The position numbers were made by a program, and so were the translations under genes. This document shows, one piece after another, positions 36,001-45,142 of a DNA stretch of 59,571 nt. Within the stretch, counting starts at the first letter, position 1. Every line of letters begins with the position of its first letter. A model generated the notes under the pieces. That model saw only the letters and a list, made by a program, of their open reading frames with translations, was not told the origin of the DNA and ran no database searches. The stretch comes from Alphaproteobacteria bacterium. Its GTDB lineage: Bacteria; Pseudomonadota; Alphaproteobacteria; Rhizobiales; JAJFHR01. The DNA lies in contig JAJRTY010000141.1 in the NCBI GenBank assembly GCA_024278055.1, positions 1 to 59,571 on the forward strand, given 5' to 3'.

Positions 36001-37851
36001 TTTGGCAATGGTATGTTGCTGTCAAAGCAGACAAAAGTGATTGCAGCTTTTGATCATCGCGATATTTTTATCGACCCTGATCCTGATCCTGCCAAATCAT
36101 TTGCCGAGCGCAAACGTCTGTTTGCCCTGCCGCGCTCAAGCTGGAAAGATTATAAGTCTGCCCTCATCAGCAAGGGGGGTGGTGTTTTCAGCCGATCGGA
36201 AAAATCGATTGCACTCAGTCCTGAAATTTGCGCGATGACGGGGCTTAAAACCAAATCGGCCACGCCGAATGAGCTTCTCAAAGCCCTGCTGAAAAGTGAG
36301 GCCGATCTGTTATGGTTTGGCGGTATTGGCACGTATGTCCGGGCGACGACAGAAACCGATGCCGATGCCGGTGATCGTGCCAACGACATTATCCGGGTAA
36401 CCGCCAAAGAACTGAAATTCAAAATAATTGGCGAGGGTGCCAACCTGGGCATGACCCAGAAGGCCCGCATCGAGTTTGCACAAAACGGTGGCCGCATAAA
36501 CACGGATGCGGTTGATAATTCAGCCGGGGTTAATTCTTCTGACCTTGAGGTCAACATCAAGATAGCACTTGGATCGCTCGAAGCTGCCGGTAAGCTTACG
36601 CGCAAGGATCGCAACAGGTTTTTGGCCAAAATGACCAAACAGGTAGCTTCTTTGGTGTTGCGCAACAATATTCAACAGACCCTCAGTATCACTCTGGCGG
36701 AATTTCGCGGTATTGACGAAATCGGTTTTCAGCAACGCTTGATGCGGTCACTGGAAAAACGCAACCTGCTGGATCGCGAGGTTGAATTTTTACCAACCGA
36801 TGCTGAAATTCAGGAGCGTAAGATCGCCGGAAACTCATTGACCCGGCCTGAATTGTCAGTGCTTTTGGCCTATGCCAAAATTGTCCTCTATGATGACCTG
36901 CTGGCGACAAATGTTCCTGATGACAGTTATCTAAGCGCTGAGCTGATGCGCTATTTCCCCGAGACTTTACAGACAACTTATCCTGAGGCCATTCAGGGTC
37001 ACAAGTTGCGTCGGGAAATTATAGCCACCATGCTGGCCAACAGTATTGTCAATCGCGGCGGGCCTACCATCATCAGCAGATTGATGGATGAAACCGGTGC
37101 CGATGTTGCCGCTATTGCTGCAGCCTTTGCCATTGCGCGCGACTGTTTTGGATTAACCGATCTCAACGGGCGGATTGATGCGCTTGATAATAAGATAGAT
37201 ACGGCTGAACAGACCAGATTATATGTAACGGCGCAAACTTTGATGCGCGAACAACTGGTTTGGTTTTTGCGCAATACGCCGACGACCGGCGGGTTGGAAA
37301 ATGTTATTAGGCATTACCGATCCGGTCTGGCTGAACTTGAAGCTTCGCTAAGTGATATTTTACCTGAGATAATGAGCAGTGATCTTGTGCAGGTGGAAAA
37401 GAAGCTGGTGAAAAAAGGTGTGCCGGTAAAGTTTGCCCGCAAAATTGCAGCTTTGGGTGTCCTGTCACGTGGGCCTGATATTATCTATGTGGCTGAACGT
37501 TCGGGCAAAAAGCTTGTGGATGTGGCAAAGGTATTCTTTGAACTGGGGGCTGACCTTAAAATCGACTGGCTGACCAAAAAGGCCGATGAGGTTTCTTCAA
37601 CGGAATATTTTGAACGCCTGGCTCTCAATCGCATCATCGACAATATGTATGATGCCCAGCGCGCTATCGTACGCGAGGTTCTGACAGGAAAAGCACCTGC
37701 GGCAAAAGCCTTCAAGACCTGGAAAAAACAAAATGCAGTGGCTTTTGAGCGTACCCGGCAGGCGGTGAATGAAACGGTTGAAACCGGTGAGCTGACTTTG
37801 GCCAAGCTGGCAGTGGCCAGCGGTCACTTACGTGATCTGGTGACGGGATAG
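33019..37851 (+). CDS. NAD-dependent glutamate dehydrogenase, large type
   Basis: 1610 residues, the size of the 180-kDa GDH class that deaminates glutamate to 2-oxoglutarate with NAD. The ATG at 33019 is chosen because GGAAGG lies seven bases upstream. The frame is open to 32866, but that 51-codon stretch does not look like the family start. The N-terminal ACT-like regulatory region includes [18 protein letters not shown]. The catalytic core has [40 protein letters not shown] (in parts) and [17 protein letters not shown], and the Rossmann part has [19 protein letters not shown] with [14 protein letters not shown]. It converges with addA, 9 bases apart. Confidence 0.96.
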   Translation: [1610 protein letters not shown]

Positions 37852-37860
37852 TGTGAAAAA

Positions 37861-40800
37861 CTATTCCACCCAGCCCTGAAGAGCTGAGGATAGAAGGGCT
37901 GGCGGCAGCTCCATCAGTTTCGGCCCTGTCGTCCACAGCAGATGGCAGGTAATCTGTCGATCAGGGAATATTTTTGATAGCAGGTGTCTGTAGATGGCCA
38001 TCTGTCGCAGATAGTCAACCGGTATGGTGTCAGGGCTGTCAGCGACAATGCGGTCGGTTTTAAAATCTATTATGAGCACCTGATTATTACGTACAATAAG
38101 CCGGTCGATGCGCCCGGACACTTTTACCGGCCGATCGTGCCCGGTCAATTCGACCTGACCAATGATCGGCACCTCACTCAGGCCCTGTGCATCAAACAGG
38201 CTGGAAAATTCTTCGGTGGCTAAAACGCGCTGAACGTCGGCAGCAATTCGGGTGCTATCGCGTTGAGATAAAGCAGGGGCCGAGCGCAGCAGAAACTGCT
38301 GACAGAAATCGCCATAAGTTTGCCGATTGGCACCGGGTGCATATTCAAGCAGCTTGTGAATAAGCCGCCCGCGCAGGTAGGGCTCCTGTGGGGGTGTTTG
38401 CAGGGGTGAAGGTCGAACGGTTGCCGCTACCGGTTCGTGGTCTGTCTCAGCCAGTTTTTCAGCCCTGCCTAATCGAGACGGACTGATAAGATCGATTTTC
38501 CCGGGCTCGGGCTCCACCGGCTGTTGCGCCCACAGTGGTGGCGTTTGGACGGAGGAGATCAGATCATCATCATCGAGCTTGTCGATAGGATCGACAGTTT
38601 GTTCACCGTTCAAACGCCAACAGGTAATATTTCCCCCGGCATCCAAAATCTCATCTGAGTGAGGCTTTAAAGCTTCCGAGACAAGATGGTACCAGCTGCG
38701 CGGTGAAGAAGCGCGTTTGCTTTCATAACCGGCAATATACAGCCGGTCGCGTGCCCGCGTCATGGCGACGTACAACAGGCGGTTGTATTCCGCCATTTCG
38801 GCCTGCTCTATGTCCTCAAGGCATTGTTTCACCGTATTGTTTTCAAATGACCTGTTCGGGCGCCAGATGAGAAGTTCCTGCGGCTCGCGGCCATCTTCTT
38901 TATACGGCGTGGTGAGAATACTGGTGCGCCTGGTGTTGTCGGGCAACTGGTGGCAGGTGTCGGGTAAAATGACGATATTGGCTTCGAGGCCCTTGGCACC
39001 ATGAACCGTCATAATGCGCACCTCATTGCGCCCGTGCTGCATGTCGCGTTTGGCATCAACGTCGCTGGCACCGAACCAGGCAACAAATCCCTGAAGCGAT
39101 GGTGTGCTGGTTTTTTCATACTCAAGACTTAAAGACAGAAATTCATCAATGGGATCATTGGCCTCAAGGCCGAGACGGTTGATAAATTTTCGGCGACCGT
39201 TGTCAGCATTTAAAATCCGTGCGAAAAATTCATAAGGCGGCACTTTGTCAGCCCGCGAGAGCAGGGCTGTCAGATAGTCATGAACGTCCGCAAAGCCGGA
39301 AGATGCCAATGCTCTCCATAAAGACGATTTTCGTTTATATGCCAGTTTAAACAAATCATCATCATCGAGACCAAACAGGGGGCCTTTGAGGACGACGGCA
39401 AGGTTGAGATCATCTTGTGGCAGCAACACAAAACGTGCCAGTGCGAGTAAATCCATTATCGCCAGCTGCTGCGATAATCGCATGCGATCGATACCGGCGA
39501 CAGGAATATCGCGCTGTTTCAGTGCTTCCACCATGGCGTCGACAAAAGTATTGCGCCATCGCACCAGGATCAAAATGTCACCGGCGCGCACCTTGCGACC
39601 GCGCGGTGTCAGAGTCTCCTTGTCAATCCAGCCCTTAATCGTCGCAGCTATTCTGTGGGCGAGCTTAACGCGCGGGCTGGCGCTGTTGACATAATCGAGC
39701 GGGGCATCCCACGGGTCTTGTTCTTCCTTGTCGCCAGGCATTTCCGGCGGCCAGATTTCCACCAGTCCGGCGTGGCCATGACGAAAGGCTTCATGTACGG
39801 GAGCGGCACCAAAGCTGGTCATGCCTTGTGCAGCTGTTGCTTGCGCAAAAGTCAGGTCAACGGCCTGCAACACTTGCGCGGTTGAGCGGAAAGAAACCGT
39901 CAGCTCAACCTTTTCAAAATCATGATCAACAAAACCGGCGCGGCGCTGAAAATGATGGCGCATAAGATCAAACTCTTCGGGACTGGCACCCTGGAAGCTG
40001 AAAATTGACTGCTTTTCATCCCCGACCGCAAAAATCGTGCGCAAGGGGCTGCCAGCGCCAGCGCCGGCAAAAAACTCATTGCTGAGAGCGGAGACGACCT
40101 GCCACTGATTGAGATTGGTGTCCTGGGCTTCATCAACCAGAATGTGGTCTATGCCACTATCGAGCTTGTACAGGACCCAGGCTGCGGCCTGGGTTTGCGA
40201 CAGTAAATCTGCCGTATATTGGATCAGATCGTCATAATCGAGCAGGGCGCGGTAATTTTTTGCCGTTTCATAGTTTTTCAGTATCTGATCGGCAAGGCGC
40301 AAAAGACTGCCGGTGAACTCAGCGATGCGAAGGGAGACGAGTTTTTCGTCAAGTTCGCTTATGCGCTCGGCTTCCTTTTCAAGAAACCCGACGATGCCCG
40401 GTTCTTCATCGCTTATTTTTTTCGTCGCCAGTTTTTTGCGGCGATCACCAGCCTTGGTGAAAAACAGGGATTTGTAGAGGCTTAATTTTTCTTCAGGGTT
40501 GTCGCTGGTGGTCATTGCAACCAGTGCGTCTGATTTTTCAATATCGGTTTTTAAGCCAGCACTGTAAAACTCTATTAAAGATGAAATGACTTCGGGCAAG
40601 GTGCCACCGATGGCTTTTTCCAGCAGGGTGTCTTTTGTCTCACCGGGTTTGAGACCAAAGACATGACGGAGCCTGGTGATCATTTTGTCCAGGCTGCCGT
40701 GGGTGCGGTGAAATGTGCGCAATAAGGATCGATGCTTGAGCACCTGGGCGATGAGGCTGTCAAAGCCGGCAGCACTCAGGGCGCTGGAAACTACTTTCAG

Positions 40801-41325
40801 GTCTTTAATTGCGCCCTCGTCAGGGGTTTCAAAAACCCGGTCGCGGGCTTCATTGAGAAGTTCGTTGCCGGTGCGATCATCGAGAATTTCAAATCCCGGC
40901 GCCACTTGGGCTTCCAATGCAAAACGGTGGAGGACGCGCTCACAAAAAGCATGAATGGTCTGAATCTTTAAACCGCCGGGAGTTTCAAGCGCATGGGCAA
41001 ACAGCCGCCGGGCGCGAAGTAACTGGTCCGGCGAAGGTGGGTTGCCGGTAATGTCGGCAATATCACTTGCCAATTCGTCGCGGGCCAGCATGGCCCAGCC
41101 AGCCAGCCGCTGGTTCAATCGGTTGGCCATTTCGGCAGCGGCTGCCGTGGTGAAGGTGAGGGCGAGAATTTTACCCGGATTGGCACCATCGAGCATCAGC
41201 CGGATGATGCGGTTGACCAGCACATGGGTTTTGCCCGAACCGGCATTGGCCGATACCCAGGCGGATTTTTCTGGATCAGAAGCCAGGCGCTGACTCAGGC
41301 TGGTTTTGTCGCCTAGGTCTGCCAT
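37861..41325 (-). CDS. addA: double-strand break repair helicase AddA
   Basis: 1154 residues. UvrD-type helicase with Walker A WVSANAGSGKTHVL (Lys32), motif II ILVDEAQDTNLNQW, motif III VGDEKQSIFSFQGA and motif VI YVAMTRARDRLYIAG. The C-terminal RecB-type nuclease includes VLIIDFKTDR and YLRQMAIYRHLL. With AddB it resects DNA ends for RecA loading, the alphaproteobacterial counterpart of RecBCD. The ATG at 41325 shares one base with the addB stop (TAATG), so the two are coupled. Confidence 0.95.
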   Translation of the reverse strand: MADLGDKTSLSQRLASDPEKSAWVSANAGSGKTHVLVNRIIRLMLDGANPGKILALTFTTAAAAEMANRLNQRLAGWAMLARDELASDIADITGNPPSPDQLLRARRLFAHALETPGGLKIQTIHAFCERVLHRFALEAQVAPGFEILDDRTGNELLNEARDRVFETPDEGAIKDLKVVSSALSAAGFDSLIAQVLKHRSLLRTFHRTHGSLDKMITRLRHVFGLKPGETKDTLLEKAIGGTLPEVISSLIEFYSAGLKTDIEKSDALVAMTTSDNPEEKLSLYKSLFFTKAGDRRKKLATKKISDEEPGIVGFLEKEAERISELDEKLVSLRIAEFTGSLLRLADQILKNYETAKNYRALLDYDDLIQYTADLLSQTQAAAWVLYKLDSGIDHILVDEAQDTNLNQWQVVSALSNEFFAGAGAGSPLRTIFAVGDEKQSIFSFQGASPEEFDLMRHHFQRRAGFVDHDFEKVELTVSFRSTAQVLQAVDLTFAQATAAQGMTSFGAAPVHEAFRHGHAGLVEIWPPEMPGDKEEQDPWDAPLDYVNSASPRVKLAHRIAATIKGWIDKETLTPRGRKVRAGDILILVRWRNTFVDAMVEALKQRDIPVAGIDRMRLSQQLAIMDLLALARFVLLPQDDLNLAVVLKGPLFGLDDDDLFKLAYKRKSSLWRALASSGFADVHDYLTALLSRADKVPPYEFFARILNADNGRRKFINRLGLEANDPIDEFLSLSLEYEKTSTPSLQGFVAWFGASDVDAKRDMQHGRNEVRIMTVHGAKGLEANIVILPDTCHQLPDNTRRTSILTTPYKEDGREPQELLIWRPNRSFENNTVKQCLEDIEQAEMAEYNRLLYVAMTRARDRLYIAGYESKRASSPRSWYHLVSEALKPHSDEILDAGGNITCWRLNGEQTVDPIDKLDDDDLISSVQTPPLWAQQPVEPEPGKIDLISPSRLGRAEKLAETDHEPVAATVRPSPLQTPPQEPYLRGRLIHKLLEYAPGANRQTYGDFCQQFLLRSAPALSQRDSTRIAADVQRVLATEEFSSLFDAQGLSEVPIIGQVELTGHDRPVKVSGRIDRLIVRNNQVLIIDFKTDRIVADSPDTIPVDYLRQMAIYRHLLSKIFPDRQITCHLLWTTGPKLMELPPALLSSALQGWVE

Positions 41326-44300
41326 TATTCCGCATCCTCAATGCCAAAGCGCTGCCATTCTTTTGTTCGCGCCAGATGATCATATGTGCCGGTGTACCGT
41401 TCGAACTGAGGTGTGGTGCGTGACAGGTAGGGCGTGTCTTTGCGGGCAAATTCTGTTATCCGGCGACGCAGACCGGCCAGGGCGTTTTCTGCCGCCTCAT
41501 CCGGGGTGATGAATTGTGAGCGGTTTTTTTCAATAGAGAGCTGTTCTCCGGCAGGCTCGCCGCCGGAAAGCCTGATATAGACAATTTTTTCAACTGTTTT
41601 CGCTGTCACATCTTCAAAACCACCCCTGGTCAATATAACGGCTTCAAGCGGCAGTTGCGGGCTCAGACCGGTGAAAACCTGTGGCGCGGTGGGCACGGCA
41701 CCGGTTTTATAATCATAGATGATGGCAGCGTGTGAGCGCAGCAGGTCAATCCTGTCGGCGCGGGCGCGCAAGGTGAAAGCTTCACCATCTTGATTAAATT
41801 CATATTCACCGGTGACCTCGGTAAAATGCCTGGCCACATTTTGCTGGCGTTTTGTTTCAGTATCAATGAACCAGCGGGCGATGCGCTCAAAACGCGGCCA
41901 CCATAAGGTTGCAACACTTGGCCAGATGTTGGTTTTTTTAAAACTTTTCCGACCTATTTCCAGCAATTGTTCGTAAGCATCCGGGCTATGAGGAGAAATG
42001 TTTTCGTCAATAAACGCCTGCATCGCATCATGGATGATGATACCGCGCTGGGCGGCATCGGCTGAGGCTTCCAGTTCATCGAGTTCGTGCAGATTTAAAA
42101 TCCGCCGGGCATATATGGCGTAAGGATCACGTATCCAGGTTTCGATATCGCTGACACTCATGGAGCGCGGGCGCGCATCGATTGGCGGACAGGGTCGCGG
42201 CGCTTTTACAGGCACTGTCGGGGAATTATCATCATCAAGACCTTGCGCCCAGTTGAGCCAGGGCTCTTTGGTTTCAAAGCAATCTTCCAGGCCCAGCCCG
42301 GAAGCAACGGCTTCGAGCCTTGATAGCCAGCGGCTGGGAACAGTGGGGGAGCCATTGAGTTTTTGCGACCGGGTTAAAATCACCCGAGGTGCTGCCACAG
42401 CCTGGGCAAAATCATGGGCTGACAGACCAATGCGGCGTTCGGGCGATTGCAGGCCTAGAGCTACATGCATGGAACGGCTGAGCCAGGGGCCGGTATCGGG
42501 CAGAGCGGGCCATGTGCCTTCATTGAGACTGCCCAAAATGAGTACATCGGGCTGTTGCAAGCGCGCTTCCAAAGGCCCCCAGATGTGAACGCGGGCGTGC
42601 GTTCCAAAACCAGGTCTGACGAGGGCTCCCTGCATCAAAACACCGATCATCGGCTGGTAGGATTGCAGTGTCAAAGCCAGGCCGGGATCATCTGCATGTA
42701 ACAGAGTGTCAAACATATCTGCCAGCATATTGCCGGCATCATCCGACCACAAAACCACATTGCTTTCCTGCTCGGGCCGGGCGGCAAATCCTTCGCATGT
42801 TTCGATGTGGGCGCGGGTCACTTGCGCCAGGGTTGCAGGGGTTGATACAAGATTTTCAAGCGGTGCTGCCGCATTGCCAAGGCGTGATAACAGATCTTCG
42901 AGATCGTCCCAGGTCTGAGCTGAAAACCCTTTTACACCAGGATGAACGCGTTCACCATTTTCGATCCGAAGTCTTTGAACTGCCAGGTTCTCACGCAGGG
43001 TTGATGTGCCGCTTTTCAATCTTGGACCGCGCAGGATGGCCTGTTCGAGATTGCGCACTCTGGTGCGAATATCCAAAGGCTCCAGCCCCAGCCGGCACAA
43101 GGGATGCTTGAGCAGGGCCAATAGAGATATTGCTGAAAACCCGGATGCAGCTGCTGCAATCACCAGGGTTGTAAAGATAGCAACTTCTGTGTTGGTCAGT
43201 GGTATTCCAGCCGAATCATCAACCTTGAGATGCCAGCGTTGCAATTGAGCCGCCACCCGCCGGGCAAGGGTGCGGTCGGGGGTTACCAGTGCCACGGTTT
43301 TATCCGGTGTTTCGACCACTTCGCGCATAGCAAGTGCAATCGCTGTGGCTTCTTCGCGCATGCTGGGCGCCGTTAATATGGAAATACCGGCCAGGGCCCG
43401 GGCCGCAGCTTTGGCATCAATTTCAGCCAGCCGTTGTTGCCATTGATCGGTAGTCTGCCACGGGCGCAGGGCTTCGCTGACCAGGTTTGAGACGGTGATT
43501 GTAGAATTTTCTGCTTCAATCCCCGGTAACAGGCGAACGTTCCTGCGATCAACGCCCATGGCTTCGAGTAATTGCTTCATGCCAAACTGAGGGTGTTCCG
43601 GTCCAACCTCGGTCCAGGAGGCATCATCAAGGTCAAGATCAAGACCGGGCAGGACGACCGCCCCGTTTGGCAGATGCGCTATGGTGGATAATAATTCAGC
43701 GGTTGCGGGTATGGAGCCGGTGGAGCCTGCGGCAATGATTGGGGCATCGGGAGGATTGCGTCTGAGTTTTTCAGTTTGCGCGTTAATGACGATATTGCGT
43801 CGCGCACTGGGCTGGATAAATCCTTTTTCTTTCAATATCCCCGGTAAGAACTCAGTGATGATTTTCAGGAATTCCAAAGTAAGCTGCCAGTATTCTTCAT
43901 AATCTTCCGGCACCAGTGTCGCCAGACCCTTGAGGTCAACATTTTCCGTGTCGGCAGCATCCAAAAGTTCGCCCAGATCAGCCGCCAGCGAGGCGGATTG
44001 CGCCGGGGTGATATTGTCTACATTTAATCCTTCGCCAGGTATCTCGCGCGCCTTTGCCCATTTCATAATCAGGGGAATTAAGGCTAGCTGGCGTTCGAGT
44101 TTTGAGATTGCCGGGGGTATTTCGGGCGCACCCGGTTCGAGAAAAAACGCATCTTCATCCACATCACCAATGGGTCTGATGTCAGGCAGCAACCGTGCAG
44201 TTTTATCATCGGCCTCTAAAAATGCATCAATCGTTGCGCGTTGCGATCGGCGGGTGGGGACCAGCAGAGTATATTTTGGCAGGAGCGCAGCAGTTGGCGC

Positions 44301-44411
44301 CGGTGTGTCGGGATTGGGGAAACCACCCTGCAACACCGCCTCAGCCAGGCACCTGGTAAACGGCTGGCCCGGCGGAATGGTATAAATGCGAGGGTCGGGT
44401 TTGGCAGTCAT
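41325..44411 (-). CDS. addB: double-strand break repair protein AddB
   Basis: 1028 residues. It is related to inactivated UvrD helicases, and the usual N-terminal Walker A is degenerate (YTLLVPTRRSQRATIDAF). Middle segments ILGSLNEGTWPALPDTGPWLSR and VILTRSQKLNGSPTVPSRW are typical of the alphaproteobacterial AddB. The C-terminal nuclease has HAAIIYDYKTGAVP with Asp and Lys of the catalytic site. It forms the AddAB helicase-nuclease complex. The start overlaps the murU stop as ATGA, and the end couples to addA. Confidence 0.94.
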   Translation of the reverse strand: MTAKPDPRIYTIPPGQPFTRCLAEAVLQGGFPNPDTPAPTAALLPKYTLLVPTRRSQRATIDAFLEADDKTARLLPDIRPIGDVDEDAFFLEPGAPEIPPAISKLERQLALIPLIMKWAKAREIPGEGLNVDNITPAQSASLAADLGELLDAADTENVDLKGLATLVPEDYEEYWQLTLEFLKIITEFLPGILKEKGFIQPSARRNIVINAQTEKLRRNPPDAPIIAAGSTGSIPATAELLSTIAHLPNGAVVLPGLDLDLDDASWTEVGPEHPQFGMKQLLEAMGVDRRNVRLLPGIEAENSTITVSNLVSEALRPWQTTDQWQQRLAEIDAKAAARALAGISILTAPSMREEATAIALAMREVVETPDKTVALVTPDRTLARRVAAQLQRWHLKVDDSAGIPLTNTEVAIFTTLVIAAAASGFSAISLLALLKHPLCRLGLEPLDIRTRVRNLEQAILRGPRLKSGTSTLRENLAVQRLRIENGERVHPGVKGFSAQTWDDLEDLLSRLGNAAAPLENLVSTPATLAQVTRAHIETCEGFAARPEQESNVVLWSDDAGNMLADMFDTLLHADDPGLALTLQSYQPMIGVLMQGALVRPGFGTHARVHIWGPLEARLQQPDVLILGSLNEGTWPALPDTGPWLSRSMHVALGLQSPERRIGLSAHDFAQAVAAPRVILTRSQKLNGSPTVPSRWLSRLEAVASGLGLEDCFETKEPWLNWAQGLDDDNSPTVPVKAPRPCPPIDARPRSMSVSDIETWIRDPYAIYARRILNLHELDELEASADAAQRGIIIHDAMQAFIDENISPHSPDAYEQLLEIGRKSFKKTNIWPSVATLWWPRFERIARWFIDTETKRQQNVARHFTEVTGEYEFNQDGEAFTLRARADRIDLLRSHAAIIYDYKTGAVPTAPQVFTGLSPQLPLEAVILTRGGFEDVTAKTVEKIVYIRLSGGEPAGEQLSIEKNRSQFITPDEAAENALAGLRRRITEFARKDTPYLSRTTPQFERYTGTYDHLARTKEWQRFGIEDAE

Positions 44412-45136
44412 GACCGGTTCAGTTTTTCCTCTGCCGCTGTAAGTGCCTCAGGTGTGCCAATATGTAGCCATTGGCCCTTGAGCGCCAGTCCAAACAGGCG
44501 TTTGTGGGCCAAAGCCCTGTTCCACAAAAGATTAAGCGAAAACGGACCGCTGGGAGAGCCTGCAAAAATACGCGGATGAATGAGACAGCAACCGGTGTAA
44601 ACGCAGGCTGCTTTTTCGCCTGATGGGCGCGCTAACAGGTGGCCATCTGCGGCGATATCAAAATCTCCACTGCCGGAATACCCTAGGCTGTTTTCAGTTG
44701 GTGCCAGCAACATCAGGCAATCCATTGTGTCATCGTTCCATGCCGCCAGCATGGCCAACAGATTGTCGCGATCGTCCTCAATCCACAGACTGTCGCTGTT
44801 AAGGATGAAAAACCGGTCCGGTCCGAGAATTTCAAGATTTGCATATGCGCCGCCACCGGTATCCAGCAGCTCGGCGCGCTCATCGGCAATGAGCACATCG
44901 GCAATTGGTGAATTTTCAAGATGTTGTTCCAGCACATCAGCGAGATAATGAACATTGACCACAATTGGCGAGATTTTATGAGCGGCCAGGCGTTCAAGGG
45001 TGTAATCGATCAAAGGCCTGCCATTTAATTCCACCATTGGCTTGGGCCTGGTGGCGGTTAAAGGGCGCATTCTTGTGCCCAGACCGGCGGCCATAACCAT
45101 GGCGGCGGGGGTTTTATTGTGACAGGTTTTTTTCAT
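44408..45136 (-). CDS. murU: MurU-type nucleotidyltransferase (MurNAc-1-phosphate uridylyltransferase)
   Basis: 242 residues of the sugar-phosphate nucleotidyltransferase fold: AMVMAAGLGTRMRPLTATRPKPMVELNGRPLIDYT with the G-x-G-T-R-M nucleotide loop, and FFILNSDSLWIED with the metal-binding Asp. MurU makes UDP-MurNAc from UTP and MurNAc-1-phosphate in cell-wall recycling, giving intrinsic fosfomycin tolerance where studied in Pseudomonas. The adjacent upstream gene encodes the matching sugar kinase AmgK fused to TsaE, which supports the name. Another NDP-sugar role cannot be excluded by sequence alone. It starts 6 bases after the fusion gene. Confidence 0.83.
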   Translation of the reverse strand: MKKTCHNKTPAAMVMAAGLGTRMRPLTATRPKPMVELNGRPLIDYTLERLAAHKISPIVVNVHYLADVLEQHLENSPIADVLIADERAELLDTGGGAYANLEILGPDRFFILNSDSLWIEDDRDNLLAMLAAWNDDTMDCLMLLAPTENSLGYSGSGDFDIAADGHLLARPSGEKAACVYTGCCLIHPRIFAGSPSGPFSLNLLWNRALAHKRLFGLALKGQWLHIGTPEALTAAEEKLNRS

Positions 45137-45142
45137 TCCAGA